Under the pieces are notes generated by a model, which did no database searches, was not told the DNA's origin, and saw only the letters and a program-made list of their open reading frames with translations. Made by a program: the position numbers and the translations under genes. A DNA stretch of 64,000 nt from Alteromonadaceae bacterium (GTDB taxonomy: Bacteria > Pseudomonadota > Gammaproteobacteria > Enterobacterales > Alteromonadaceae): contig WKFJ01000004.1 in NCBI GenBank assembly GCA_014872785.1, positions 124,001 to 188,000 on the forward strand. The letters run 5' to 3'. How positions within the stretch are numbered: the first letter of the stretch is position 1; the number at the start of each line of letters is the position of its first letter. Positions 43,684-52,521 of this stretch are shown here, piece after piece.

Positions 43684-45303
43684 TCAGTCCAGACTATCAA
43701 ATGCCAAAGCTAATGCTTCAGCGACCCGAATACCATCTATGCCTGCCGACCATATGCCACCAGCATATCCTGCGCCTTCCCCCGCAGGGTAGAGTCCTTT
43801 AACATTCACACTCTGATAGTCTTTTCCGCGTTTAATACATACCGGTGATGACGTTCTGGTCTCGACGCCAGTGAGTGTTCCATCTGCTTTTGCAAAGCCC
43901 TTAATCTGACGATCGAATGCCGGAATGGCTTCACGGATGGCCTGCGTGACGAACTCAGGTACCACTTTACTGAGGTCGGTAAGGGTGATACCTGGTGTAT
44001 ACGATGGTATCACTTCCCCCAACTGTGTACTTGCTTGACCTGCCAGAAAGTCTCCGATGAGCTGAGCCGGGGCATTATAGTTTTCGCCCCCCGCGGTAAA
44101 TGCCATCTCTTCTAGTCGGCGCTGTAATTCAATGCCTGCCAACGGATGGCCGGGATAATCTTCTTCTGGCGTGATCCCGACGACGATGGCGCTATTGGCG
44201 TTGCGCTCTCGACGAGAATACTGACTCATACCGTTGGTGACTACACGACCAGGTTCTGAAGCAGCGGCCACTACAGTCCCGCCTGGGCACATGCAAAAAC
44301 TGTAAACCGTTCGGCCATTTTTGCAGTGATGAACCAACTTGTAATCGGCCGCTCCAAGAATGGGATTACCCGCGTTGTCGCCAAATCGGCAACGGTCAAT
44401 CAGGCTTTGTTCATGCTCAATGCGAAAGCCAATTGAAAAGGGTTTAGCTTCAATATAAACACCCTGATCATAAAGACTTTGAAATGTGTCGCGGGCGCTA
44501 TGCCCCAATGCCAGAATCACTTGTTTACAAGCCAGGTAGCCGCCTTCAGATAAATGCAGGCCTTTTACCGAAAATTGTCCGTCTTTTTCATCCAAATCCA
44601 ATTTTTCAACCCGTGTAGAGAAGCGAATCTCACCCCCAAGGTCGATGATTTGCTGGCGCATTTTTTCCACCATGCTGACCAGTTTAAACGTCCCGATATG
44701 AGGTTTACTGACATACAAAATTTCGTCTGGCGCACCGGCTTTAACAAATTCGTGTAACACCTTACGACCGTAGTGTTTGCGATCTTTTACCTGACTGTAC
44801 AATTTACCGTCAGAAAAAGTCCCTGCACCGCCCTCACCAAACTGTACGTTAGACTCAGGATTGAGCGGCTGCTTGCGCCAAAAACCAAATGTATCTTTGG
44901 TTCTGTCACGCACCGCTTTGCCTCGCTCGAGTACAATGGGTTTATAACCCATCTGAGACAGAATAAGTGCAGCGAAAATGCCGCACGGACCAAGACCCAC
45001 GACAACAGGTCGATGACTAAGATTCTCTGGTGCTTGAGCCACGAATTTATAGGTCATGTCAGGTGTAACACGAACCTGTGGATCATTGGCAAACTGCGTG
45101 AGTAAAAGGGCTTCATTCTCGACTTCTACATCAACGGTGTAGATCAGCTGAATGTCCTTGTTGTTGCGGGCATCGTAACCGCGCTTAAACACATTGCTAT
45201 TGAGCAATTGCGCGGCATCAATACGGAGCTTATTAACAATGGCCTTGTTGAGCGCAGTATCGTTATGATCAAGAGGCAGTTTTATATCGGTTAAACGTAG
45301 CAT
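43684..45303 (-). CDS. FAD-dependent dehydrogenase (COG2509-like)
   Basis: 539 aa. An N-terminal ~90-residue domain precedes the Rossmann FAD motif VVGLGPCGIFAALILSQMGY, then PIVLERGKAVRDRTKD, VQFGEGGAGTFSDGKLY, HIGTFKLVSMVEKMRQQI and the late GLYPAGEGAGYAGGI motif. This set fits the widespread uncharacterised FAD-dehydrogenase family related to HI0933-like proteins. The CMCPGG segment may hold a redox cysteine pair. It should be a soluble flavoprotein; its substrate is unknown. Same operon as the helicase gene. Confidence 0.85.
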   Translation of the reverse strand: MLRLTDIKLPLDHNDTALNKAIVNKLRIDAAQLLNSNVFKRGYDARNNKDIQLIYTVDVEVENEALLLTQFANDPQVRVTPDMTYKFVAQAPENLSHRPVVVGLGPCGIFAALILSQMGYKPIVLERGKAVRDRTKDTFGFWRKQPLNPESNVQFGEGGAGTFSDGKLYSQVKDRKHYGRKVLHEFVKAGAPDEILYVSKPHIGTFKLVSMVEKMRQQIIDLGGEIRFSTRVEKLDLDEKDGQFSVKGLHLSEGGYLACKQVILALGHSARDTFQSLYDQGVYIEAKPFSIGFRIEHEQSLIDRCRFGDNAGNPILGAADYKLVHHCKNGRTVYSFCMCPGGTVVAAASEPGRVVTNGMSQYSRRERNANSAIVVGITPEEDYPGHPLAGIELQRRLEEMAFTAGGENYNAPAQLIGDFLAGQASTQLGEVIPSYTPGITLTDLSKVVPEFVTQAIREAIPAFDRQIKGFAKADGTLTGVETRTSSPVCIKRGKDYQSVNVKGLYPAGEGAGYAGGIWSAGIDGIRVAEALALAFDSLD

Positions 45304-45459
45304 GAGTGAGGATCCTGATTTGCCGGACAGCCTATCTGTCAGAGCGTGTATAGTGTAATGCAGTTGTTAGATTTGCGGTAGAGACGCCACGTCATTTGCC
45401 TTTTATTTATGAAATTTTGCACTTATAATCGGCGTGAATTTATTCTGTACAGAATGGCC

Positions 45460-45783
45460 ATGACCTTTGTAGTAACCGACAATTGCATAAAGTGTAAATA
45501 TACCGACTGCGTTGCCGTATGCCCGGTAGATGCCTTTTTTGAAGGACCGAATTTTCTGGTCATTGATCCAGATATTTGCATTGATTGCGCTTTGTGTGTG
45601 CCCGAATGTCCGGCAGAAGCAATTTATCAGGATACTGAGTTACCCGAAAGCCAGAAACCGTATTTAAAGATAAATGCGGATCTCAGTCAGAAATGGCCAA
45701 ATATCATCGAAATCATAAAGCCGCTAGACGATGCAGACGACTGGAATGGCGTTCCCGATAAGCTACCTTTATTAGAGCGATAA
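45460..45783 (+). CDS. fdxA: 7Fe-type ferredoxin FdxA
   Basis: 107 aa from ATG 45460, matching the usual M-T-F-V-V-T-D-N-C start; an ATG two codons upstream is possible and a longer open frame (to 45409) is not supported. Two cluster motifs: [18 protein letters not shown] and [16 protein letters not shown]. The pattern fits a [3Fe-4S][4Fe-4S] ferredoxin with the standard C-terminal extension ([20 protein letters not shown]). It carries electrons in the cytoplasm. It diverges from the FAD-dehydrogenase gene, which could be a redox partner, though that is a guess. Confidence 0.93.
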   Translation: MTFVVTDNCIKCKYTDCVAVCPVDAFFEGPNFLVIDPDICIDCALCVPECPAEAIYQDTELPESQKPYLKINADLSQKWPNIIEIIKPLDDADDWNGVPDKLPLLER

Positions 45784-45825
45784 ACTGATTGCTGAGCTCA
45801 ATGCTAGCCCTTGCAGTGCCTCCGA

Positions 45826-46446
45826 CTAACCTTTAAACCCTGTTGCAACCAAATACACCTCTCGCGAGCGAGGTCGAGATGCTGCGGGCTTTCTGACGAT
45901 GACCTTGTTAAATGAAGAACGTACGTCTTTTACGTATTCGTCGTAGCCAACCCCCTGAAATACTTTCGCACAGAAACTACCGCCGGGTTGTAACACATTT
46001 CTAGCCATATCAAGGGCCAGTTCCACCAAATAGAGAGAAGAGTACTGATCAGCAGTATTTACGCCACTTAAGTTCGGTGCCATATCCGAAATGACAACAT
46101 CAACACGGTCATCACCCAGCACGTCTAATATTTGGTTATAAACCGTCTCTTCGGTGAAATCTCCCTGAATAAAGTCAACATCAATAATGCTGTCCATGTG
46201 TAATATATCTGACGCAATGACACGACCACTTTCTCCCACAATCGGGGCAACAATCTGCGACCATCCACCAGGCGCTGATCCCAAATCCATCACCACACTG
46301 CCTGGGCGGAACAATTTGTCTTTTTCATTAATTTCAATGAGCTTATAACTGGCCCGTGAACGATAGCCGTCTACTTGCGCTTTTTTAACGTAGGGATCGT
46401 TTACGTGTTCTTCCATCCATTTTTTACTGGTTTTTGAGCGGGCCAT
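45826..46446 (-). CDS. rlmE: 23S rRNA (uridine-2'-O) methyltransferase
   Basis: 206 aa from ATG 46446, giving the family start [20 protein letters not shown]; the longer frame to 46533 is not supported. Other marks: [30 protein letters not shown] (SAM motif I), [13 protein letters not shown], and the K-D-K-E type catalytic set including FCAKVFQG. RlmE (FtsJ/RrmJ) methylates U2552 on the 50S subunit. In many gammaproteobacteria ftsH follows, but not here. Convergent with fdxA. Confidence 0.93.
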   Translation of the reverse strand: MARSKTSKKWMEEHVNDPYVKKAQVDGYRSRASYKLIEINEKDKLFRPGSVVMDLGSAPGGWSQIVAPIVGESGRVIASDILHMDSIIDVDFIQGDFTEETVYNQILDVLGDDRVDVVISDMAPNLSGVNTADQYSSLYLVELALDMARNVLQPGGSFCAKVFQGVGYDEYVKDVRSSFNKVIVRKPAASRPRSREVYLVATGFKG

Positions 46447-46622
46447 TTCTACTCTATTGTTACAGGTGGGTATCGGCGCATATTGTAAACATCCACACGA
46501 CATTTGCCAATTTAGCAGAACAACAAACTTCATCGTCTACCTGACTCCAACACTATTACAGGCTACAATGCGCAATTTGAACAAGCCTTTATTGCCTCTT
46601 TGTATTCGGAAGTCCGCGCACC

Positions 46623-47363
46623 ATGAAACTAGACGACATCAAAAAACTGCATCAAAAGAAGTACCGGTCACAATTTGGCTTTTACTTAGTAGAAGGCGAG
46701 CATCTGGTGCAGGAATTACAGCGTTCGTCTCTAATGACACAACCGATTACGTTGTACGTCACAGAAACCTGGCTCCAGCGCGGTGTCACGTTAGACGACC
46801 GTTTTGAGGTCATAACCGTTTCCCAGAAACAAATGGCAACCCTCAGCGATACCAAAACGCCTCAGGGAATTATCGCGAGAGTGCCTTTAGCAGTAAACCA
46901 AGAAAACAGCACAGCAACTCAGGGCGAACGCTGTATCTATCTGCATGAAATTCAGGATCCGGGGAATTTAGGTACCATTTTACGAAGCCTGGCATGGTTT
47001 GGTGGCTTTCGTCTGCTCCTCAGCCCCAACAGTGTCGATCCTTTCAATTCAAAAGCAGTGCGGGCAAGTATGGGAGCGATTTTTCATGTCCCGGTAGAAA
47101 CAGAGGTCACATTGGATCAGTTGCAAGCAAAGTTTGATCGTTTTGCCTACCTTGATCTGAGCGGTAAACCTATCAATCACAGCACCTTTCCTGATTATCC
47201 GTGCTATCTGTTTGGCAACGAAGCCCGGGGCGTGCCATCTGAAGCCTTACAACATACCAACGCCGACGCGTTTACCATCAATGGAAGTGCCTGCATAGAA
47301 TCACTCAATCTGGCAAGTGCAGTAGGGATTTGTGCATACCAATTGTCACAATCTGAACGCTGA
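46623..47363 (+). CDS. TrmH/SpoU-family RNA methyltransferase
   Basis: 246 aa. A N-terminal RNA-binding domain (KLDDIKKLHQKKYRSQFGFYLVEGEHLVQEL) precedes the SPOUT domain with IYLHEIQDPGNLGTILRSLAWFG (motif 1), KAVRASMGAIFHVPV and the knot motif CYLFGNEARGVPSEAL/SLNLASAVGICAYQL. It should methylate 2'-O of a ribose in tRNA or rRNA; the exact target cannot be read. A 25-bp tandem duplication overlaps its stop codon and does not alter the protein. Divergent from rlmE. Confidence 0.88.
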   Translation: MKLDDIKKLHQKKYRSQFGFYLVEGEHLVQELQRSSLMTQPITLYVTETWLQRGVTLDDRFEVITVSQKQMATLSDTKTPQGIIARVPLAVNQENSTATQGERCIYLHEIQDPGNLGTILRSLAWFGGFRLLLSPNSVDPFNSKAVRASMGAIFHVPVETEVTLDQLQAKFDRFAYLDLSGKPINHSTFPDYPCYLFGNEARGVPSEALQHTNADAFTINGSACIESLNLASAVGICAYQLSQSER

Positions 47364-47393
47364 ACAACTGTCACAATCTGAACGCTGAACAAC
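47344..47393. repeat. Perfect 25-bp tandem duplication across the methyltransferase stop
   Basis: Two identical 25-bp units (47344-47368 and 47369-47393); the first holds the gene's last codons and TGA. A fresh slippage or repair event. Confidence 0.9.
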
Positions 47394-47439
47394 CCCTTCG
47401 AAGCCCAGGTATTAAGGTCCTAGTAAAAACGTCCTGTTA

Positions 47440-48444
47440 TTAACGGCGACTTTGTTTCATTCTGCGGCTTTGCTCTTGTCGCTTTTGGTTACGCTTTTCT
47501 TTGCGATCCAGTTTATCTGGTGTAAGTGAGCCGTCTTTAAATCTTTGTTTACGCTTAGCCTTCTCTGCGGCTTTCTTCTCGGCCGCCTCGCGTATTTCAA
47601 TTTTTTCCTGAACGATCATATCAGGTGTTTCCAGGGTTATCCGCCCCAGCTTTCCTGCCTGCAGTTCCGTTAACAGCACCTCACAGATTTTATGCAAGTT
47701 GACTCTACCGCCTTTCATAATTGCACCGCGGCTTTTTGCTGCGGCTTCTAAAAATTCAATTTCGGTATTGGGCAACTCATCCAGCTTAAAGCGCGCTTTA
47801 ATTTCCTCGGGGTAAGCTTTAATCAGATAATCTGCTGCATAAAAACCCACATCGTCGAATTCCATAGCGGTATTTTTGACTGCACCGGATGCGGCAAGAC
47901 GATAAATAGAATTGGGGTTTTCCAGTTTTGGCCAGAGCACACCTGGCGTATCATAAAGCACAATGCCCTGACCAATGTTAATACGTTGCTGGGACTTGGT
48001 CACAGCAGGCTCGTTACCCGTTTTCGCGATTGTACGTTCAGCCAGAAGATTAATTAATGTTGATTTACCAACATTAGGAATGCCAGTAATCATGGCATTG
48101 ATCGACTTAACCGAAGCGTGTTTTTGCGCACAAATACTCTGCACGAGTTCGATGATTTGTTTGCTGTTTTCCGGGTTATCAGTGGATGTCGTGATAGTTT
48201 TTACACCACGCTCACTTTCCAGGTGAGCTTGCCATTGTGCTGTCAACACTGGATCTGCCAGATCAAATTTATTCAGTATTTTTAGGACTGGTTTATCACC
48301 TCTCACCTTGGTAATGTCTGGATTTTCGCTTGAATAAGGAATACGCGCATCGAGCACTTCGATAAGGATATCAACCTGACTTATCGACTCGTTTATTTCT
48401 TTAAGGGCTTTATGCATGTGCCCCGGGAACCAATGTAACGCCAC
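47440..48444 (-). CDS. YlqF/RbgA-type circularly permuted GTPase
   Basis: 334 aa from GTG 48444, behind ACAGGACAATTTGG, giving VALHWFPGHMHKAL, the standard start of the family; the longer frame is not supported. The G motifs are permuted: G4 as LNKFDLAD comes before G1 as ITGIPNVGKSTLIN, then G3 DTPGV. The C-terminus is strongly basic (KKAAEKAKRKQRFKDGSL). RbgA/YlqF helps late assembly of the large ribosomal subunit. The presence near rlmE and a TrmH-type gene fits a small ribosome-maturation cluster. Confidence 0.9.
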   Translation of the reverse strand: MALHWFPGHMHKALKEINESISQVDILIEVLDARIPYSSENPDITKVRGDKPVLKILNKFDLADPVLTAQWQAHLESERGVKTITTSTDNPENSKQIIELVQSICAQKHASVKSINAMITGIPNVGKSTLINLLAERTIAKTGNEPAVTKSQQRINIGQGIVLYDTPGVLWPKLENPNSIYRLAASGAVKNTAMEFDDVGFYAADYLIKAYPEEIKARFKLDELPNTEIEFLEAAAKSRGAIMKGGRVNLHKICEVLLTELQAGKLGRITLETPDMIVQEKIEIREAAEKKAAEKAKRKQRFKDGSLTPDKLDRKEKRNQKRQEQSRRMKQSRR

Positions 48445-48568
48445 CCAAATTGTCCTGTAACAACTCAACTGACGATAAGTCTACTGTATTTAGGCTCTAA
48501 ATGGGATTGTTGTGGGTACACGACATCATAAAAGCATAAAAAGGGTCGGAGCCGTTTTAAATCTAGCC

Positions 48569-48738
48569 GACTTAAACCCAGGCTACGCCTGCGGTCAAAT
48601 TAACTGAATTACTTGGTAGTAGAAATTGTGTTTACGGTAGGTTGACCACTTCCCTGTTACCCACCCAGACTCGACGTCCTGTCGAGTCGTGCGTTGGTTT
48701 TCGAGTCATTACCTATTACTCGAAATTCAAAAGGTGAA
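48569..48738. repeat. Dispersed ~170-bp structured repeat, copy 2
   Basis: Aligns with 42162-42332 over its length. It keeps the CTCGAC/GTCGAG stem and the TTTCGAGT.AT/ATTACTCGAAA stem (one mismatch). It lies 18 bp past the GH3 gene stop on the minus strand and 125 bp before the YlqF start, so it could be a 3'-UTR or terminator element. No tRNA-like end is found here. Confidence 0.8.
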
Positions 48739-48755
48739 CTGCATGGTTCTTTAAT

Positions 48756-50942
48756 CTAATCTTCAATTCTAAATTCGCCGGTAAGATCACCTATCAAGAC
48801 ATCAATCTTTCTTGCCTCCACGACATAATTGAGTTCTTCGTCATACAGACCTAACTCTGCCGGTGTAAGTGTCAATTGAACCGTTTTACTCTCGCCAGGT
48901 TCTAGCTGAATTCGACGAAATGCTTTTAAGGATTTAAGTGGCCGCGTCACTGTTGCAAACTGATCACGCAGATATAGCTGCACTATATCTTCTCCTGCAC
49001 GTTCGCCGGTATTAGTGACAGTAACACTCACCGTGATGTCTTCTCCGGATTTCACCATCGTAGGGACGCACAGCTCCGAGTAGGCAAAGGATGTGTAGCT
49101 TAACCCAAAGCCAAATTCGTAAAGAGGTTCGTAACGCGTCCAGACTTCATCACTTTGGTAGCTTCTTGCGTTATAAACACAAGGCACCTGAGAGCCGTCT
49201 TGCGGAAAGCTGATGGGTAGTTTTCCTGATGGGTTGGCATCGCCAAACAAGATATCAGCGGTCGCAGCTGCTCCTTCAGTGCCGGGAGAGTAAATCCACA
49301 ATAGCGCAGATACATGTTCATGAGCCCAATTCATTTTTAATGGACGCCCAATCATCGACACCATAACCACGGGGATCTCAGTAGCGACAGAGGCTTTTAA
49401 CATCGCCTCTTCCTCTTCCTCCAATGCCAGATCAAAAGAATCTCCGGTCCATTCGGCGTGGGGTTCTTCACTGATAACAGCAATACAAACATCGAAATCT
49501 TCTTTGTTCAGGTTGAGAGCAGTCAACTCTTCGGTGCTAGCGGCATAGGTAATTGTTGTGTCATGGGACACCGAGGTTTTAATGGCATCCAACAAAGTAG
49601 CGCAAGACAAATCGTCTTCCTCTGCGCTCGCCCATCCCAAGGTCCACCCTGCGCATAAATGCCGTTTACTGTTGGCGGACTGCCCCGTGACTAAGACAGA
49701 TTTAAGGTTTTTCTTCAGTGGGAGAAGGTTATTGTCATTTTTAAGCAAGGTGATTGACTCAGTCGCCAATTGTTTCGCTAGTTTTTTGCTTTCATCATTG
49801 CCGACCCGGACGGACGCTTGCTGAATGTTCACTGGGTCTGCATCAAACAACCCGAGCTTATATTTGGTTAGCAGAATATTGCGCACGGCCTGATCGACTC
49901 GTTCCATTGCGATACTACCTTCGCGTACTGCGGACTCCATAGTATCTACCGCAGCGATGTTACACACGGCCATGTTCATGTCCAAGCCTGCATTGAAGGA
50001 ACGAATAAGTGAATCGCGTCGGCTGGTTACAACTTTATGGCGGCTGTAAAGACGCTCAACATCTTCCCAATCAGACATGGTAATGCCTTTAAACGCCATT
50101 TTGTCTCTTAACAATCCGGTCAGTAGCTTTTTGGATACCGGCACCGGCACGCCATTCACATCTGCACCGTTAACCATCATGGTAAGCACATCTTCTTCAA
50201 TAGCAGCTTCAAATGGCGGCGCATGCATCTCTAATAGCACGCGATCAGACAAATCCGCCTGAGTCCTGTCCATACCGTTTCGCGACTCACCGTAACCCAA
50301 AAAGTGCTTGGCACATGCAGCTAAATTACCGGACGACTGCATACCTTTGACCAACGCTCGAGCTACCTGAGACGCTAAAAAAGGATCCTCACCCAAAGAT
50401 TCATACACTCTGCCCCAACGCACGTCTCTGGCAGTATCAATGGTGGGTGAAAAATTAAGATTAAAGCCCAATGCCGATAGTTCCGCGCCAACAGTGCTAG
50501 CGTACTGTTCCGTTAACGCCGGATTCCAGGTGCCGGCCACCGCTAAATTGTGCGTGTAGATGGTAGAACCTTTCATAAAGTTCACGCCATGCACGGCGTC
50601 TATGCCATACATCATGGGTATCTTCAGACGGGTTTTACGATTCTGTTCAGAGACTTTATTGATGTACGTAGCCCAAGCCTTAGCCGACCCATCTTCTATC
50701 TGCGAGGCTCCACCAAATAAAAAAGCACCAATGTGATACTCCTCCAGTAGCATGCTGAGATACTTTGGATCATCGACACCGTCATAGCTCTCACCAAACT
50801 GTTCACTGGTGCGCTCATCTAAACAAAAACAAGGTTCAATCATGACGCACTGACCGAGCTTTTCCCTAATGGTCATTGAAGATAAAAGTGTTTCCACCTT
50901 CTCGTAGAACGGATGATTTGGCGTAGTTGAATCTGTTTTCAT
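48756..50942 (-). CDS. Glycoside hydrolase family 3 beta-glucosidase (BglX-like)
   Basis: 728 aa, no signal peptide, so cytoplasmic. GH3 N-terminal barrel: IPMMYGIDAVHGVNF, FSPTIDTARDVRWGRVYESLGEDPFLA, CAKHFLGYGES (KHF), and the nucleophile Asp291 in GITMSDWEDVERL. The (alpha/beta)6 domain follows, with ADILFGDANPSGKLPISFP, and a C-terminal fibronectin-III-like domain (VTVTNTGERAGEDIVQLYLRD). It should release glucose from beta-glucosides or short beta-glucans. The divergent GH17 gene next to it points to beta-1,3-glucan (laminarin) breakdown, with this enzyme finishing imported oligosaccharides. Confidence 0.92.
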   Translation of the reverse strand: MKTDSTTPNHPFYEKVETLLSSMTIREKLGQCVMIEPCFCLDERTSEQFGESYDGVDDPKYLSMLLEEYHIGAFLFGGASQIEDGSAKAWATYINKVSEQNRKTRLKIPMMYGIDAVHGVNFMKGSTIYTHNLAVAGTWNPALTEQYASTVGAELSALGFNLNFSPTIDTARDVRWGRVYESLGEDPFLASQVARALVKGMQSSGNLAACAKHFLGYGESRNGMDRTQADLSDRVLLEMHAPPFEAAIEEDVLTMMVNGADVNGVPVPVSKKLLTGLLRDKMAFKGITMSDWEDVERLYSRHKVVTSRRDSLIRSFNAGLDMNMAVCNIAAVDTMESAVREGSIAMERVDQAVRNILLTKYKLGLFDADPVNIQQASVRVGNDESKKLAKQLATESITLLKNDNNLLPLKKNLKSVLVTGQSANSKRHLCAGWTLGWASAEEDDLSCATLLDAIKTSVSHDTTITYAASTEELTALNLNKEDFDVCIAVISEEPHAEWTGDSFDLALEEEEEAMLKASVATEIPVVMVSMIGRPLKMNWAHEHVSALLWIYSPGTEGAAATADILFGDANPSGKLPISFPQDGSQVPCVYNARSYQSDEVWTRYEPLYEFGFGLSYTSFAYSELCVPTMVKSGEDITVSVTVTNTGERAGEDIVQLYLRDQFATVTRPLKSLKAFRRIQLEPGESKTVQLTLTPAELGLYDEELNYVVEARKIDVLIGDLTGEFRIED

Positions 50943-51113
50943 AATTTGCTGTATCTATTTGATGCTAATCTGCTGACAGTTTTAAAATAAAACATGACGA
51001 CAAAAAAATCTTAGATTTCATTGCACCACAAGTCCAATTCACCGCATTGTGTCGACGCTCGAGTATATCCTCTGTTAGTTTTTGAACTCATTTTTTGGTG
51101 AGAAGGCAGTCCT

Positions 51114-51143
51114 GCATTCAAATGCGGTTCTGTATTCGAATGC
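51114..51143 (+). promoter_or_regulatory. Two tandem palindromes upstream of the GH17 gene
   Basis: GCATTCAAATGC (51114-51125) and GTATTCGAATGC (51132-51143), centres 18 bp apart, inside a repeated ~18-bp unit (CTGYATTCRAATGCG). Each has 5-bp arms around a two-base centre. They end 28 bp before the ATG and could bind a dimeric repressor or activator. Confidence 0.45.
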
Positions 51144-51171
51144 GCCAACAATAAAGATAAGGTTAAGGGCT

Positions 51172-52356
51172 ATGAGCAAATCAGCCGCAGAGATTCTGGG
51201 AAATCCGGATTACCAAGCAATATCCTATGGCGGATACCGTGAAAATACGCGAGATATTCAACCGACCGTAGAGGATATAAAAGATGACATGCGGATATTG
51301 CATGCAATGGGGATTCGCATCATTCGCGACTACAACGTGCAGCTACCGCATGCAGGAAACGTCTTGCAGGCCATTCGTGAAATAAAGGACGATGAACCTG
51401 AATTTGAAATGTACGTGATGCTGGGTGCCTGGATTGATTGTCAACACGCCTGGACAGAGCAAGAGCCCAATCATGATATCGAAAGCACACAAGCCAACGC
51501 AGCAGAGATTCAAAGGGCTATCGACCTGACCAATGCATATCCAGACATCGTAAAGATCATCGCTGTTGGTAATGAGGCAATGGTGCGCTGGGCAACTAGT
51601 TATTTTGTAATGCCAGAAGTTATCCTAAAGTGGGTTAATCATCTTCAGGATATGAAAAAGTCTGGCGATTTACCAGAAACGCTATGGATTACCAGTTCAG
51701 ACGACTTTTTATCCTGGGGTGGTGGCGATCCGGACTACCACACACCTGCGTTAGAAGCGTTGATAAAGGCTGTTGACTATGTATCAATGCATACTTATCC
51801 CATGCACAACTCCCACTACAATCCTGAGTTTTGGCTAGTGCCCGAAGAAGAACAGGCACTCTCTGAACAAGCAAGAATTGAAACCGGCATGTTGCGCGCT
51901 AAGCAATTTGCTGTAAAGCAATTCAAAAGCGTTGAGGAGTATGTTCACAGTATTTCACCCAACAAACCGGTACACATTGGCGAGACAGGGTGGGCCACCA
52001 CCTGCAACGACAACTACGGTGCTGACGGTTCGCGAGCAGCAGATGAATACAAGGAAGGTTTATATCACAAGCACATGCGCGAATGGTCAAATCAAAACAA
52101 TGTCAGTTGTTTCTATTTTGAAGCCTTTGACGAGTGCTGGAAAGACCAAGGCAATGAGCTTGGTTCCGAAAACCACTTTGGTCTAATCAACTTAAAAGCG
52201 CAGGCCAAATTTGCTTTGTGGGAGTTGGTAGATAATGGGGTATTTGATGGGCTAACGCGGGGTGGTAAACCCATTACTAAAAGCTACAACGGAGACCAGC
52301 AAGCATTGATGGAAGAAGTTGAGAGTCTGCCCTTTCACTACGAACCAGCTCAATAG
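51172..52356 (+). CDS. Glycoside hydrolase family 17 (beta-1,3-glucanase-like) protein
   Basis: 394 aa from ATG 51172 (AAGG upstream); the open frame extends 30 codons further through a repeat region without a start signal. No signal peptide. GH17 marks: AISYGGYRENTRDIQP at the N-terminus, IIAVGNEAMVRW with acid/base Glu135, MHTYPMH, HIGETGWATTC with nucleophile Glu271, and FYFEAFDECWKDQGNELGSENHFGL. It should cut beta-1,3-glucans or act as a transglycosylase on them, in the cytoplasm. Divergent from the GH3 gene, so the two probably share control. Confidence 0.85.
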   Translation: MSKSAAEILGNPDYQAISYGGYRENTRDIQPTVEDIKDDMRILHAMGIRIIRDYNVQLPHAGNVLQAIREIKDDEPEFEMYVMLGAWIDCQHAWTEQEPNHDIESTQANAAEIQRAIDLTNAYPDIVKIIAVGNEAMVRWATSYFVMPEVILKWVNHLQDMKKSGDLPETLWITSSDDFLSWGGGDPDYHTPALEALIKAVDYVSMHTYPMHNSHYNPEFWLVPEEEQALSEQARIETGMLRAKQFAVKQFKSVEEYVHSISPNKPVHIGETGWATTCNDNYGADGSRAADEYKEGLYHKHMREWSNQNNVSCFYFEAFDECWKDQGNELGSENHFGLINLKAQAKFALWELVDNGVFDGLTRGGKPITKSYNGDQQALMEEVESLPFHYEPAQ

Positions 52357-52380
52357 TTTTGGACAATTAAACTGCACCAT

Positions 52381-52403
52381 TCACGCCACTTTCAGTGGCG
52401 TGA
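52381..52403. terminator. Perfect 10-bp hairpin after the GH17 gene
   Basis: TCACGCCACT/AGTGGCGTGA with loop TTC. No T run follows, but the strong GC stem sits 24 bp past the GH17 stop and between convergent genes, so bidirectional termination is likely. Confidence 0.55.
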
Positions 52404-52521
52404 GCCAGAATCTCACTATCTAATTCCAGCTCTTAGATGGGAACTATAAGACCGAAAAATATGCCGATTTTATTGCACCTGAAAAACAACAACTTTCAAA
52501 TTTTAAATTGGTCAGAATAAT

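Noticed and set aside
46623..47363. Naming the SPOUT methyltransferase rlmB or trmH
   Set aside because: Family is clear, but the target base cannot be set from motifs alone and the gene context is not diagnostic.
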